DNA from: Deltaproteobacteria bacterium
GTDB taxonomy: Bacteria > Desulfobacterota > Desulfobacteria > Desulfobacterales > C00003060
Assembly: GCA_019309815.1 (NCBI GenBank)
Contig: JAFDFO010000121.1
Span: forward strand, 1 to 6,573
Length of the DNA stretch: 6,573 bases
Direction of reading: 5' to 3'
Part shown: in pieces, positions 1 to 6,454 of the stretch
How the letters are laid out: every line of letters begins with the position of its first letter
Numbering within the stretch: the stretch's first letter is position 1
Notes under the pieces: generated by a model
Seen by the model: only the letters and a program-made list of their open reading frames with translations
Database searches by the model: none
What the model was told of the DNA's origin: nothing
Translations under genes and position numbers: made by a program

Positions 1-114
1 GATTGCGGCACGGCAAGAGGCAATTAACTTGGTGTCTTTGTCCGAAAAAAGCCCCTTTAGAGTGAGACGAAGATTGACATCCCCCTTGACTCGCGGATGG
101 AAAGACAAAATCAT
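1..114 (-). CDS. N-terminal fragment of a conserved protein, possibly ATP-grasp-like (5' partial, runs off left edge)
   Basis: Reading the minus strand from the ATG at 114-112 gives 38 uninterrupted codons to the window edge, beginning MILSFHPRVKGDVNL and continuing RLTLKGLFSDKDTKLIAS. An in-frame TAG at 126-124, with no other start codon between, fixes ATG 114 as the only start. The MILSFHP...GD.N opening matches, from memory, the N-terminus of a deltaproteobacterial family annotated as ATP-grasp-domain proteins. The catalytic part lies outside the window, so function cannot be confirmed. No Shine-Dalgarno sequence is visible at normal spacing, and a 10-nt perfect palindrome (116-125) sits where one would be. 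The gene lies 56 bases downstream of the acyltransferase on the same strand, so co-transcription or translational coupling is plausible. Confidence 0.6.
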   Translation of the reverse strand, partial: MILSFHPRVKGDVNLRLTLKGLFSDKDTKLIASCRAAI

Positions 115-170
115 AAGACATGTCTAAGTCAGATCCTGTCGGAATGTCAATGCTAACTTGGAACGTATGT

Positions 171-1121
171 CTAGCTTGCACTCGCAATCTTGTGATATTT
201 TTTCCACTCGTACCACTGCTCTGGGTACTCAAACACATATTTTTCGAGCAGCTTGAGCGTCCGGATGTTCACCGGAACACTTCCCTCACCCGGGACGCGG
301 TGCAGTATTAACTGGTATTTTCTTTTTCCTTCCCTGTGAAGTACGCCAAATAACATCACCGCTCCGGTTCTTTTACGCAAAACCTCCAACATTCTGTCAG
401 GGTGTACCGTCTTTCCGAGGAATTCCATAGTTTGACTGCGATCGGCATGCCAAGCTTCTGTCTCATCGCACTGAGTTACAAAAATCTTCTTCTCAGCCAG
501 CAATTTGCTCGCTTCCCCAAACACGTTCGTTTCGTCGTCAGCCACTACAACAATAAGCCCATCCTTTTCTCCTCTAGGGACCATGATCTCTCTCAGCTTT
601 TCTGTCGTGAATTTCACCAACGTGGACGCCGGGTACTTCCGCAGTGCCAGATACCGAGGGAGGAATTCTATTGCACCGTAATGTCCGCTTGCTATGATAA
701 CCCCCCGCCCCTCATTGAGTGCCTCCTGCAGCACCTTCTCATACCCATCGAACGTTACGTTGGAAATCAAGAATTTTTCCAGCCCCGAGTTGTTTAAGAA
801 GCCATTGGCCATCTTCTCCTGGTAATGATGAATAGTCCCCTTGATCACTCCTCGAGTAATCTTTTTCACCTCTGACGGTGTTCGGTCTCTCAAAGCAATC
901 GCTATGTTTTTTCGTATGGTCTTTATTTGTCCGGGGTGGCAAAAAAAATACAACCTCACCAGTATCCATATGTAGCCTCTCGTACACCACATCGGAAGGA
1001 CGGACATAAGAATCAAATTGAACCGGAGCTGAAGGAACTTGCTCAAGCTCAACTTGGCCTTAAGCCCTTGTCCCCAAAACCGCCCGGAAACGGGGCGCAC
1101 TACATCAGTCAAACTATCCAT
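171..1121 (-). CDS. LpxL/HtrB-like lysophospholipid/lipid A acyltransferase family protein
   Basis: This 316-residue protein is close to the usual length (about 300) of the bacterial lipid A biosynthesis acyltransferase family, which moves acyl chains onto lipid A precursors at the inner face of the cytoplasmic membrane. The catalytic HX4E motif is visible in GRGVIIASGHYGAIEF (H147, E152). Further family-like features are a hydrophobic N-terminal stretch at about residues 33-62 that may anchor it in the membrane, the segment FLGKTVHPDRMLEVLRKRTGA (about 234-254), whose place in such proteins helps shape the substrate site, and the C-terminal YPEQWYEWKKY (299-309). Start ATG 1121 is supported by GAGGG (1131-1127) five bases upstream. 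The acyl donor and acceptor cannot be told; divergent members in this family also acylate ornithine lipids, glycolipids or polyketide-like products. It is transcribed away from the kinase gene and probably leads a minus-strand unit with the gene at 1-114. Confidence 0.88.
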   Translation of the reverse strand: MDSLTDVVRPVSGRFWGQGLKAKLSLSKFLQLRFNLILMSVLPMWCTRGYIWILVRLYFFCHPGQIKTIRKNIAIALRDRTPSEVKKITRGVIKGTIHHYQEKMANGFLNNSGLEKFLISNVTFDGYEKVLQEALNEGRGVIIASGHYGAIEFLPRYLALRKYPASTLVKFTTEKLREIMVPRGEKDGLIVVVADDETNVFGEASKLLAEKKIFVTQCDETEAWHADRSQTMEFLGKTVHPDRMLEVLRKRTGAVMLFGVLHREGKRKYQLILHRVPGEGSVPVNIRTLKLLEKYVFEYPEQWYEWKKYHKIASAS

Positions 1122-1211
1122 AAATTCCCTCTTTAATCCGCCACGTTAGTGCCCTGAGGCGAGCCGTGCTTAACTTATAGTGAAAACCTTTACGATCTTC
1201 CCGATGCAGTA

Positions 1212-1240
1212 ATGGTACTACAACGCCAAAATACTGTCAA
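1212..1240 (-). promoter_or_regulatory. Candidate sigma70 promoter for the acyltransferase gene
   Basis: On the minus strand a perfect -35 box TTGACA (1240-1235) is followed by a 17-nt spacer and TACCAT (1217-1212), which matches TATAAT at four of six positions. Transcription would start near 1205, leaving a leader of roughly 84 bases before ATG 1121. The perfect -35 and ideal spacing make this the best promoter candidate in the window. No start-site data exist here. Confidence 0.5.
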
Positions 1241-1327
1241 CCCATAACCACTCAGCAAGCAGCTCTTCAGCCGCCCAACAACCAACATTACTCTTCTTGT
1301 TTTCAGGGACAACTTTCATGCATACTC

Positions 1328-1371
1328 AATATATAGGTGTAACTGAATTACTACTCCTAATATATAGTGTA
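1328..1371. repeat. Two AT-rich direct repeats 31 bases apart, possible operator
   Basis: AATATATAGGTGTA (1328-1341) recurs as AATATATAGTGTA (1359-1371), differing by one G. Each copy is followed within about ten bases by TTACTA (1348-1353 and 1373-1378), so similarity extends past the core. The two start 31 bases apart, close to three helical turns, which would put bound proteins on the same DNA face. GTAACT (1339-1344) and AGTTAC (1371-1376) also form an inverted pair across the region. Placement just upstream of the small ORF and between divergent genes suggests a regulator-binding site. No regulator is identified. Confidence 0.4.
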
Positions 1372-1396
1372 GTTACTAATCGCAGGAGATACATTG

Positions 1397-1543
1397 ATGT
1401 TACAACTCAAGTTAAGGTTGTTCAACGCTCAGGGGTTCGCCATAAATGTGGCCCAAAAACTGCATAAACATCACTTGTTCCGGAACATGCCGTGGTCATC
1501 TCATAGTTTCGCACACGCGTTTGTCCAGAGAGCCCGGCAGTAA
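1397..1543 (+). CDS. Possible 48-aa basic small protein, unrecognised
   Basis: An ATG at 1397 is preceded by AGGAGAT (1384-1390), an excellent Shine-Dalgarno sequence with eight bases between AGGAG and the start. The frame stays open for 48 codons to TAA at 1541-1543. The product begins MLQLKLRLFNAQGFAINVA and is rich in Lys, Arg and His, with no signal peptide or known domain that I can see. It lies just downstream of the paired direct repeats. After its stop, a different frame (1542-1649, ending in SSAQKFLDLT) stays open, so it might instead be the front of a frameshifted, decayed gene. Support is the ribosome binding site only. Confidence 0.3.
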   Translation: MLQLKLRLFNAQGFAINVAQKLHKHHLFRNMPWSSHSFAHAFVQRARQ

Positions 1544-1658
1544 ATGTGGTAATTCCATAGAAGCAAGCCCGGCTTTTTCAGACTGGCGGCGAATACATTC
1601 GCTTGAAGACGCCTATTCCAGCGCGCAGAAATTTCTTGACCTTACTTAGGGTGATGAG

Positions 1659-1686
1659 TTAGAAAAGCAAGTAAATTGTCTATGAT
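1659..1686 (+). promoter_or_regulatory. Weak candidate promoter for the kinase operon
   Basis: TATGAT (1681-1686) matches the -10 consensus at five of six positions. A poor -35 (TTAGAA, 1659-1664) lies 16 bases upstream. It would give a leader of about 40 bases before the kinase ATG at 1732. The weak -35 means it may need an activator or may be chance. Confidence 0.22.
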
Positions 1687-1731
1687 AGCTGTTGTCCAAA
1701 CGCAAACATTTTCTGACAGGGCTCCGCTGAG

Positions 1732-4179
1732 ATGAAACCCGAAACAAGCTGTCTAAATACTAAGGCTATAGTGGATTTTGTTCGGGACGCGAAACCTGGC
1801 AAATTGCACCTCCTTTGGAAGCCCCTAGAAGGGAAGATACCCGACAGTGAGAATCCCGAAGCCTTCCTCAGTGATCACAATAATTGGATTAGTATTGATG
1901 TATGCAGACGGATCATGGAGGCCGCAAAGGAGGCCACGAGCGATGATATGGCTGTCTATAAGGCCGCCTTCGAATCGACGCGCCAGAAAAAACTCGGCTA
2001 CATGGAAAGAATATTTGTTCGCACTTTTCTTTCTCCCAAACATGGCTTTGCAAAAGTCCAGAAGATAAATGACAAATATAATAGAAGCAAAAGAGTGGAG
2101 ACTGTGTTTGTTGGCAATGATCGCGCCCTAATTCGGCTTCACTGGTTCGACAATCTCCCTCTTACCCGTGACTTCTGCTTGATGAATAAAGGAATATACC
2201 AGGCGATGTTCACGGTATGGGATCTTCCCCCTGCAATCATTGAAGAAAGGCAGTGTTTTTTTGAAGGGGCACCGTATTGTGAGTATGAGTTTTCGTGGCA
2301 AAAGAAATCCACTTGGAGATATTTTTTCGGAAGTCGCCGTGCCAAGAAACAAATTCATGACTCACTCATTGAGGAAATGGAGGCAGACAAAGACCTTATT
2401 AAGCAGAAATATGAACAAGTCACCCAGCTCAATGTCGAGTTGGAGGAAAAAATAGCCTACCTCATAAGTCTCCAGGAGGCTGGTCAAGCAGTGGTCTCAA
2501 TCCTTGACGAACAAAGCTTGACTCAGACTATTATGAACCTCCTCACGACTGTTATTGGCTTCAAAAGAGCCATTCTTTTCATGGTTGATGAAAAGGGACA
2601 GCGGCTTCGGCTTGTCCAGGTGTCAGGTGTCATGGATGACTTAGCTCAAAGCCTGGAAGGTTATGAGATATCCCTCGATCGCATGAGCAATATTTTAGTG
2701 CGGGTAGCAGCCACGGGCAGGCCAACCTTTGTCAAGGATGTTGGAAAGGCCGGTTTGCGGAAAGAAAACGTCGTCTTGCATACTTTTCAACCCAAGAATT
2801 TCGCTGCTGCCCCTCTTATTGCCCGAAACAAAGTTATCGGAGTGCTTGCCGGTGAGATGCCTGAAGATAGAGTCAAGACAACGGAGCCGGATTTGAACCT
2901 GCTCATGGCTTTCTCGAATCAGATTGCTGTTGCCATAGAAAACGCCCGGCTATACAGAGACCTCGAGAAATCCTATCTTTCGAACCTCCAGTCTCAGAAG
3001 ATGGAAGCCGTAGGAAACCTGGCTGGGGGAATTGCCCACGACTTCAATAACATCCTCCAAGCTGTACTGGGCAACGTCAGCTTGCTTTTGTTTGACTTTG
3101 ACGAGCAAAGCCCTCATTTCCCTAAGTTGAAGCAAATAGAATCGGCTTCCGAACGCGCCAGCGGACTGGTTAGGCAGCTCCTCACTTTTAGTAGAAAGGG
3201 AGAAAGTCAACCGCGCCCCCTTGACCTAAATTCCGAGATTAAGGAAGTCAATAAACTCATCGCCAGTACTATTCCCAAGATGATTGACATTGAATTGCAG
3301 CTTGACCCGGAACTCAGGATGATTGATGCTGATCCAGTACAAGTGAATCAGATATTGATGAACCTGGCCGTGAACGCCCGAGATGCTATGCCCGAAGGGG
3401 GAGAGCTGGTTGTCGGCACAAAGAATGTTGTCCTTGATGAGCAGTTCTGCCGGGCCCATTCGGGTTTGAGGCCGGGTGGACATGTGATGCTCTGGGTTTC
3501 TGATACTGGTGACGGCATAGAGGAAAATGTACTGGACCATATCTTTGAGCCGTTTTACACAACAAAGGGCCCAGGAGGAGGAACAGGCCTGGGACTCTCC
3601 ACGGTATACGGAATTGTGAAGGGTCATAACGGCCACATTAAATGCGAAAGTGAACGGGGTGTTGGCACGACTTTCAAGATCTATTTGCGAGCTTTGATTC
3701 GGACAGAGCAGCCCCTTGCCCAGGAAAACGGTGATGAGTTTCTGAGCACAAGGGGGACCGAAACCATTCTTCTGGTGGACGATGAAGCTGGCACGAGGGA
3801 GTATGGCAAGGAGCTACTCCAGGGGTACGGCTACACGGTTCTTACGGCAAAAAGCGGTGAGGAAGCCCTGGAGACCTTTGGCCGAAAAGGACGGCGCATT
3901 GACCTTGTGATCCTGGACTTAATAATGCCTGGCATAGGGGGCAAGCGCTGCCTTGAGGAAATGTTGAAGGTCAACCCCAATGTCAGGGTGCTGATAACGA
4001 CCGGATATGCAGATAGTAATCTCGTGGGGGAAACGCTCCGAGCGGGTGCCCGGGACGTGTTGCACAAGCCGTTTCGTGCTCATGAGATGGCGAAGATGAT
4101 CAGGCGCGTCCTTAATGAGAAATCCGCACCCGATACAACTGCTGGTAAAAGAGACCGGGCGCTGAGAATAGTGGGTTGA
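1732..4179 (+). CDS. Hybrid sensor histidine kinase (N-terminal sensor region, GAF, HisKA, HATPase_c, receiver)
   Basis: This 815-residue protein has no membrane segment and should be a cytosolic hybrid kinase that autophosphorylates and passes phosphate to its own receiver. Residues about 1-195 form a sensor-like region ending in a pattern (C149, C175, C183, W189) reminiscent of V4R or heme-NO-binding-like ligand domains. A charged coiled coil follows (about 203-250), then a GAF domain (about 250-405). The HisKA box GGIAHDFNNIL carries H436. The ATPase domain shows the N box NLAVNARDAM (544-553), the G1 box DTGDGI (591-596), FEPFYTTK (605-612) and the G2 box GTGLGLS (617-623). The receiver has D683/D684, phosphoacceptor D729, T756/T757 and K779. 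All catalytic residues are intact. An in-frame TGA at 1714 limits the start to ATG 1732; the upstream CAGGG is a modest binding site. The final output is unclear because no DNA-binding domain or partner regulator is in view. It is the first gene of a likely operon with the two enzymes downstream. Confidence 0.95.
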   Translation: MKPETSCLNTKAIVDFVRDAKPGKLHLLWKPLEGKIPDSENPEAFLSDHNNWISIDVCRRIMEAAKEATSDDMAVYKAAFESTRQKKLGYMERIFVRTFLSPKHGFAKVQKINDKYNRSKRVETVFVGNDRALIRLHWFDNLPLTRDFCLMNKGIYQAMFTVWDLPPAIIEERQCFFEGAPYCEYEFSWQKKSTWRYFFGSRRAKKQIHDSLIEEMEADKDLIKQKYEQVTQLNVELEEKIAYLISLQEAGQAVVSILDEQSLTQTIMNLLTTVIGFKRAILFMVDEKGQRLRLVQVSGVMDDLAQSLEGYEISLDRMSNILVRVAATGRPTFVKDVGKAGLRKENVVLHTFQPKNFAAAPLIARNKVIGVLAGEMPEDRVKTTEPDLNLLMAFSNQIAVAIENARLYRDLEKSYLSNLQSQKMEAVGNLAGGIAHDFNNILQAVLGNVSLLLFDFDEQSPHFPKLKQIESASERASGLVRQLLTFSRKGESQPRPLDLNSEIKEVNKLIASTIPKMIDIELQLDPELRMIDADPVQVNQILMNLAVNARDAMPEGGELVVGTKNVVLDEQFCRAHSGLRPGGHVMLWVSDTGDGIEENVLDHIFEPFYTTKGPGGGTGLGLSTVYGIVKGHNGHIKCESERGVGTTFKIYLRALIRTEQPLAQENGDEFLSTRGTETILLVDDEAGTREYGKELLQGYGYTVLTAKSGEEALETFGRKGRRIDLVILDLIMPGIGGKRCLEEMLKVNPNVRVLITTGYADSNLVGETLRAGARDVLHKPFRAHEMAKMIRRVLNEKSAPDTTAGKRDRALRIVG

Positions 4180-4242
4180 TGACTGTCCTTCCAGCGTGGC
4201 TAAGCGCGCCATATAGCCTCACGTGGCCAACCACCTGACAGC

Positions 4243-5388
4243 ATGAAGATTAGTTCCATTAATGTTTACAAAGTAACCCTCCCCTTCCAATTCACCTTTT
4301 CCCATTCCCAAAAAGATGCCACATCAGTAGACAATATTGTTGTAGAAATATTGACGTATGAGGAAGGGTTAAGGGGCTACGGAGAAGGTGGTCCCAGGCC
4401 CTATGTCACCGGAGAGACTCAAGACACGGCTGTTCGGGATGTAAAGCTCCTGTGTCTTGATGATCTCTTCCCATGGGAGCTTCATCACGTTGAACAGATA
4501 TGGGCTTTCATAGAATCTGTCACTTCCGAAAAGAGTCACAATGCTGCGCTGTGCGCCGTGGAAATGGCCCTTCTCGATGTGTTGGGGAAGAAAGAAGGGA
4601 GAAACGTCTTGTATTATCTGCCCGTGGATTATGCTACCGACAATATACATTATGGAGCTACTATTCCCATTGCGGACCATGATATGATTCTTTCGATGTT
4701 CAGGAAGATGAAGGAATTTGACATGGCAGACGTCCGCCTAAAAATGGGGAAAGATTTCCAATGGAATCGGAGAGCACTAGAAGTCCTGCGCCAAATCCTG
4801 GGCTTGGGCTGTGATGTGAGAGTTGATGTGAATGGAGACTGGGACCTGACTCTGGCTAAACAGCATCTCCCCCTCCTTGAATCCTGTGGTGTGAGCATCC
4901 TAGAACAACCTCTACCACCGCTTGACCGCGGCTGGAAAGACCTATTAGCTCTGGCGAAACGCCACAACTTGAAGTTCATGGCCGATGAGTCTGTGTGTTC
5001 TCTCAAAGATACGGAAAGAGCCATTTCAGAAAGATACTTCGATGTGATCAATGTGCGTCTTTCCAAGTGCGGAGGCTTCTTCAACTCGCTGAGAATAATA
5101 CGGCGGATTCGAGACGCCGGACTGAATTATCAGGTAGGGTGTCAGCTTGGGGAGTCGGGCATCTTGTCGGCGGCAGGGCGGGCCCTGTGTGCTGTGAGCT
5201 GTGATGCGCTCTATTACGATGGGTCTTATGATGCCTTCTTGCTCAAAGAAAACCTCACTACCGAACACGTGACCTTCGGCCATGGTGGAAAAGCTGTTCC
5301 TCTGAAAGGCCCTGGGCTTGGAGTTACGGTGGAACCCAAGAATCTGAATCGGTTCTCCAACTCGATTCTGACTGTTGGCCTACCATAA
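4243..5388 (+). CDS. Enolase-superfamily enzyme, MLE/dipeptide-epimerase-like
   Basis: The 381-residue protein has the two-part layout of the muconate-lactonizing subgroup: an N-terminal capping domain (20s loop about 16-26; GGPRPYVTGET 49-59) and a TIM-like barrel. The second-strand lysine motif reads RLK (165-167), keeping the catalytic base K167 but replacing the usual first Lys with Arg. Metal ligands are D195 (VDVNGDW), E221 (LEQP) and D248 (MADES). The opposite-face base is K275 (RLSKCGG). Together they support proton abstraction alpha to a carboxylate, as in L-Ala-D/L-Glu epimerases, muconate cycloisomerase, N-succinylamino-acid racemase and o-succinylbenzoate synthase. The last-strand region YYDGSYDAF (324-332) has two Asp three residues apart instead of the DxD usual in dipeptide epimerases, so the substrate is uncertain. 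It sits 63 bases after the kinase gene and 49 before the PP-loop start chosen here. The upstream binding site is weak. Confidence 0.92.
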   Translation: MKISSINVYKVTLPFQFTFSHSQKDATSVDNIVVEILTYEEGLRGYGEGGPRPYVTGETQDTAVRDVKLLCLDDLFPWELHHVEQIWAFIESVTSEKSHNAALCAVEMALLDVLGKKEGRNVLYYLPVDYATDNIHYGATIPIADHDMILSMFRKMKEFDMADVRLKMGKDFQWNRRALEVLRQILGLGCDVRVDVNGDWDLTLAKQHLPLLESCGVSILEQPLPPLDRGWKDLLALAKRHNLKFMADESVCSLKDTERAISERYFDVINVRLSKCGGFFNSLRIIRRIRDAGLNYQVGCQLGESGILSAAGRALCAVSCDALYYDGSYDAFLLKENLTTEHVTFGHGGKAVPLKGPGLGVTVEPKNLNRFSNSILTVGLP

Positions 5389-5418
5389 ATATCTCGCAAC
5401 AGATTAATTTGAAATGGC

Positions 5419-5427
5419 AAGGAGAGG
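5419..5427 (+). promoter_or_regulatory. Ribosome binding site that sets the PP-loop gene start
   Basis: AAGGAGAGG (5419-5427) is a strong Shine-Dalgarno sequence ten bases before ATG 5438. The in-frame upstream ATG at 5414 has only an AT-rich stretch with no such site before it, and would place this motif inside the coding region. I therefore prefer ATG 5438. Confidence 0.6.
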
Positions 5428-5437
5428 TCCCGGAATC

Positions 5438-6259
5438 ATGAGTCCAGACATAGACAGTGACTACATCACATGGAAAAGGAGTCAGGCTGGTGCGTTGGAG
5501 AGCCTGCGTGACAAGCAGGTCTGGATTCTATTCTCGGGCGGCAAAGATTCATCCTTAGCGCTCCAACTCTTGTTTGCAGCCAGCAAGGAATTCAAATTTG
5601 AATTTGAGGTTTTGTGTGGCACTTTTCCAAGACACAGATATACAATGTCAGTGGTGAGTAGAATCGACACGTTCTGGAAAGACAGAGGCGTGAAGATCCA
5701 TTGGCATGAGGTGAACGAGTCCGACGATTCCCTAGAACATGATGATGACCCGTGCGTCGTTTGTCAGCAGACGCGGAGACGTGGGCTATATCAATTGACA
5801 AGCAATAGATCCCCCGACTCAGAAAAACTGGTGCTGATAACTGCCTATACCCTTTGGGATCTCGTCAGCTATTGTTTGGAGTGCGTGACGGCGGTCGAAT
5901 TTGCCGAACCAGGTACAGAACACAGGATAGCAGGTCAAATGAGGTTTGCCGAGGTAGGACAGCGCTTCTACCCGCTGTTGAAAATGGAAAGTGGGCTCAC
6001 CATTTATAGGCCTGTGCTAGCATACAACACGCAGGAGGTCGTCCGCATTATTCGGGCCGCCTCCATACCCATCCTCAGTACCCCGTGTCGTTACGCACAG
6101 CTTAGACCCAAGAGGGTCCTAGAAACCTACTTCGAGTCAATGGGGTTGCGTTTTGACTATTTACAAGTACTCCGGTTTGCCGAGCGCTGTCTCAATCTTC
6201 CCTCCTTGAAAGAGATCGAATCCATGAGTGACGAAAGGTTCCTGACAAGGACATTCTAA
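5438..6259 (+). CDS. Divergent TtcA-like PP-loop ATPase (sulfur-transfer/adenylation type)
   Basis: With start 5438 the product has 273 residues (281 if ATG 5414 is used). The PP-loop SGGKDS (33-38) binds ATP and releases pyrophosphate to activate a substrate. CVVCQQTRRRGLY (106-118) closely resembles the TtcA segment CxxC...RRGxLY, and TPCRY supplies a third cysteine (C217). In TtcA these three cysteines hold a 4Fe-4S cluster used to thiolate cytidine 32 of tRNA. YRPVLAY (190-196) also fits the TtcA pattern. The usual GHxxDD motif after the CxxC helix is instead AYTLWD (136-141), and a second CxxC, CLEC (146-149), follows it. It is shorter than E. coli TtcA (about 311). These changes argue for a divergent paralogue whose substrate may not be tRNA. 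It is the last gene of the likely kinase operon and converges with the phosphorylase gene. Confidence 0.87.
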   Translation: MSPDIDSDYITWKRSQAGALESLRDKQVWILFSGGKDSSLALQLLFAASKEFKFEFEVLCGTFPRHRYTMSVVSRIDTFWKDRGVKIHWHEVNESDDSLEHDDDPCVVCQQTRRRGLYQLTSNRSPDSEKLVLITAYTLWDLVSYCLECVTAVEFAEPGTEHRIAGQMRFAEVGQRFYPLLKMESGLTIYRPVLAYNTQEVVRIIRAASIPILSTPCRYAQLRPKRVLETYFESMGLRFDYLQVLRFAERCLNLPSLKEIESMSDERFLTRTF

Positions 6260-6338
6260 CAACTCAACGCACCTCAGAAGTGTTCCTCTCTACCCGAACC
6301 AAGATAGATGCAGACCAAGTGCAGAAGTGGTGGTTGAA

Positions 6339-6364
6339 GCCGACATAGGGAAAGCCCGTTCGGC
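6339..6364 (+). terminator. Weak hairpin between convergent genes
   Basis: GCCGA (6339-6343) can pair with TCGGC (6360-6364), and inside it GGG (6348-6350) can pair with CCC (6355-6357) around an AAAG loop, with an asymmetric internal loop between. No T-run follows on either strand, so it does not look like a standard intrinsic terminator. Its place between two converging genes is the main reason to list it. Confidence 0.18.
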
Positions 6365-6454
6365 AAATCATTGACTGTTAATTTCTGCCTGGACTGCGGA
6401 CAGGGACATCGAGAGGTACGTGACCGGCCAATCATCCGTGAAGAGGGTCAACAT

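Larger units (their letters stand above)
1122..1731. other. Divergent intergenic region between acyltransferase and kinase genes
   Basis: These 610 bases separate two divergently transcribed genes. They hold the acyltransferase promoter (1212-1240), a pair of AT-rich direct repeats (1328-1371), a possible 48-codon ORF (1397-1543), and a weak promoter candidate before the kinase (1659-1686). The stretch 1544-1658 is open in one frame down to a TAG at 1647-1649, but encodes nothing I recognise. I found no tRNA-like fold, riboswitch or strong terminator. The segment could be a decayed gene, regulatory space or both. Confidence 0.6.

Noticed and set aside
116..125. Perfect 10-base palindrome AGACATGTCT just upstream of the left-edge gene's start
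   Set aside because: Several 10-base palindromes are expected by chance in a window of this size, and nothing else supports an operator.
2..127. Plus-strand open frame of 41 codons at the left edge
   Set aside because: The opposite strand gives a family-like N-terminus with a defined start, while this frame shows no recognisable motif.
402..797. 131-codon plus-strand ORF
   Set aside because: It is antisense to the acyltransferase, whose HX4E motif, length and ribosome binding site are convincing. No motif is visible in this frame.
1563..1580. AAGC-CCG-GCTT followed by Ts, terminator-like
   Set aside because: The stem is only four base pairs with a three-base loop, and no confident gene ends just before it.
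4180..4242. Possible terminator or promoter between the kinase and enolase-superfamily genes
   Set aside because: Only a four-base-pair TGGC/GCCA stem without a T-run and no paired -35/-10 boxes were found.
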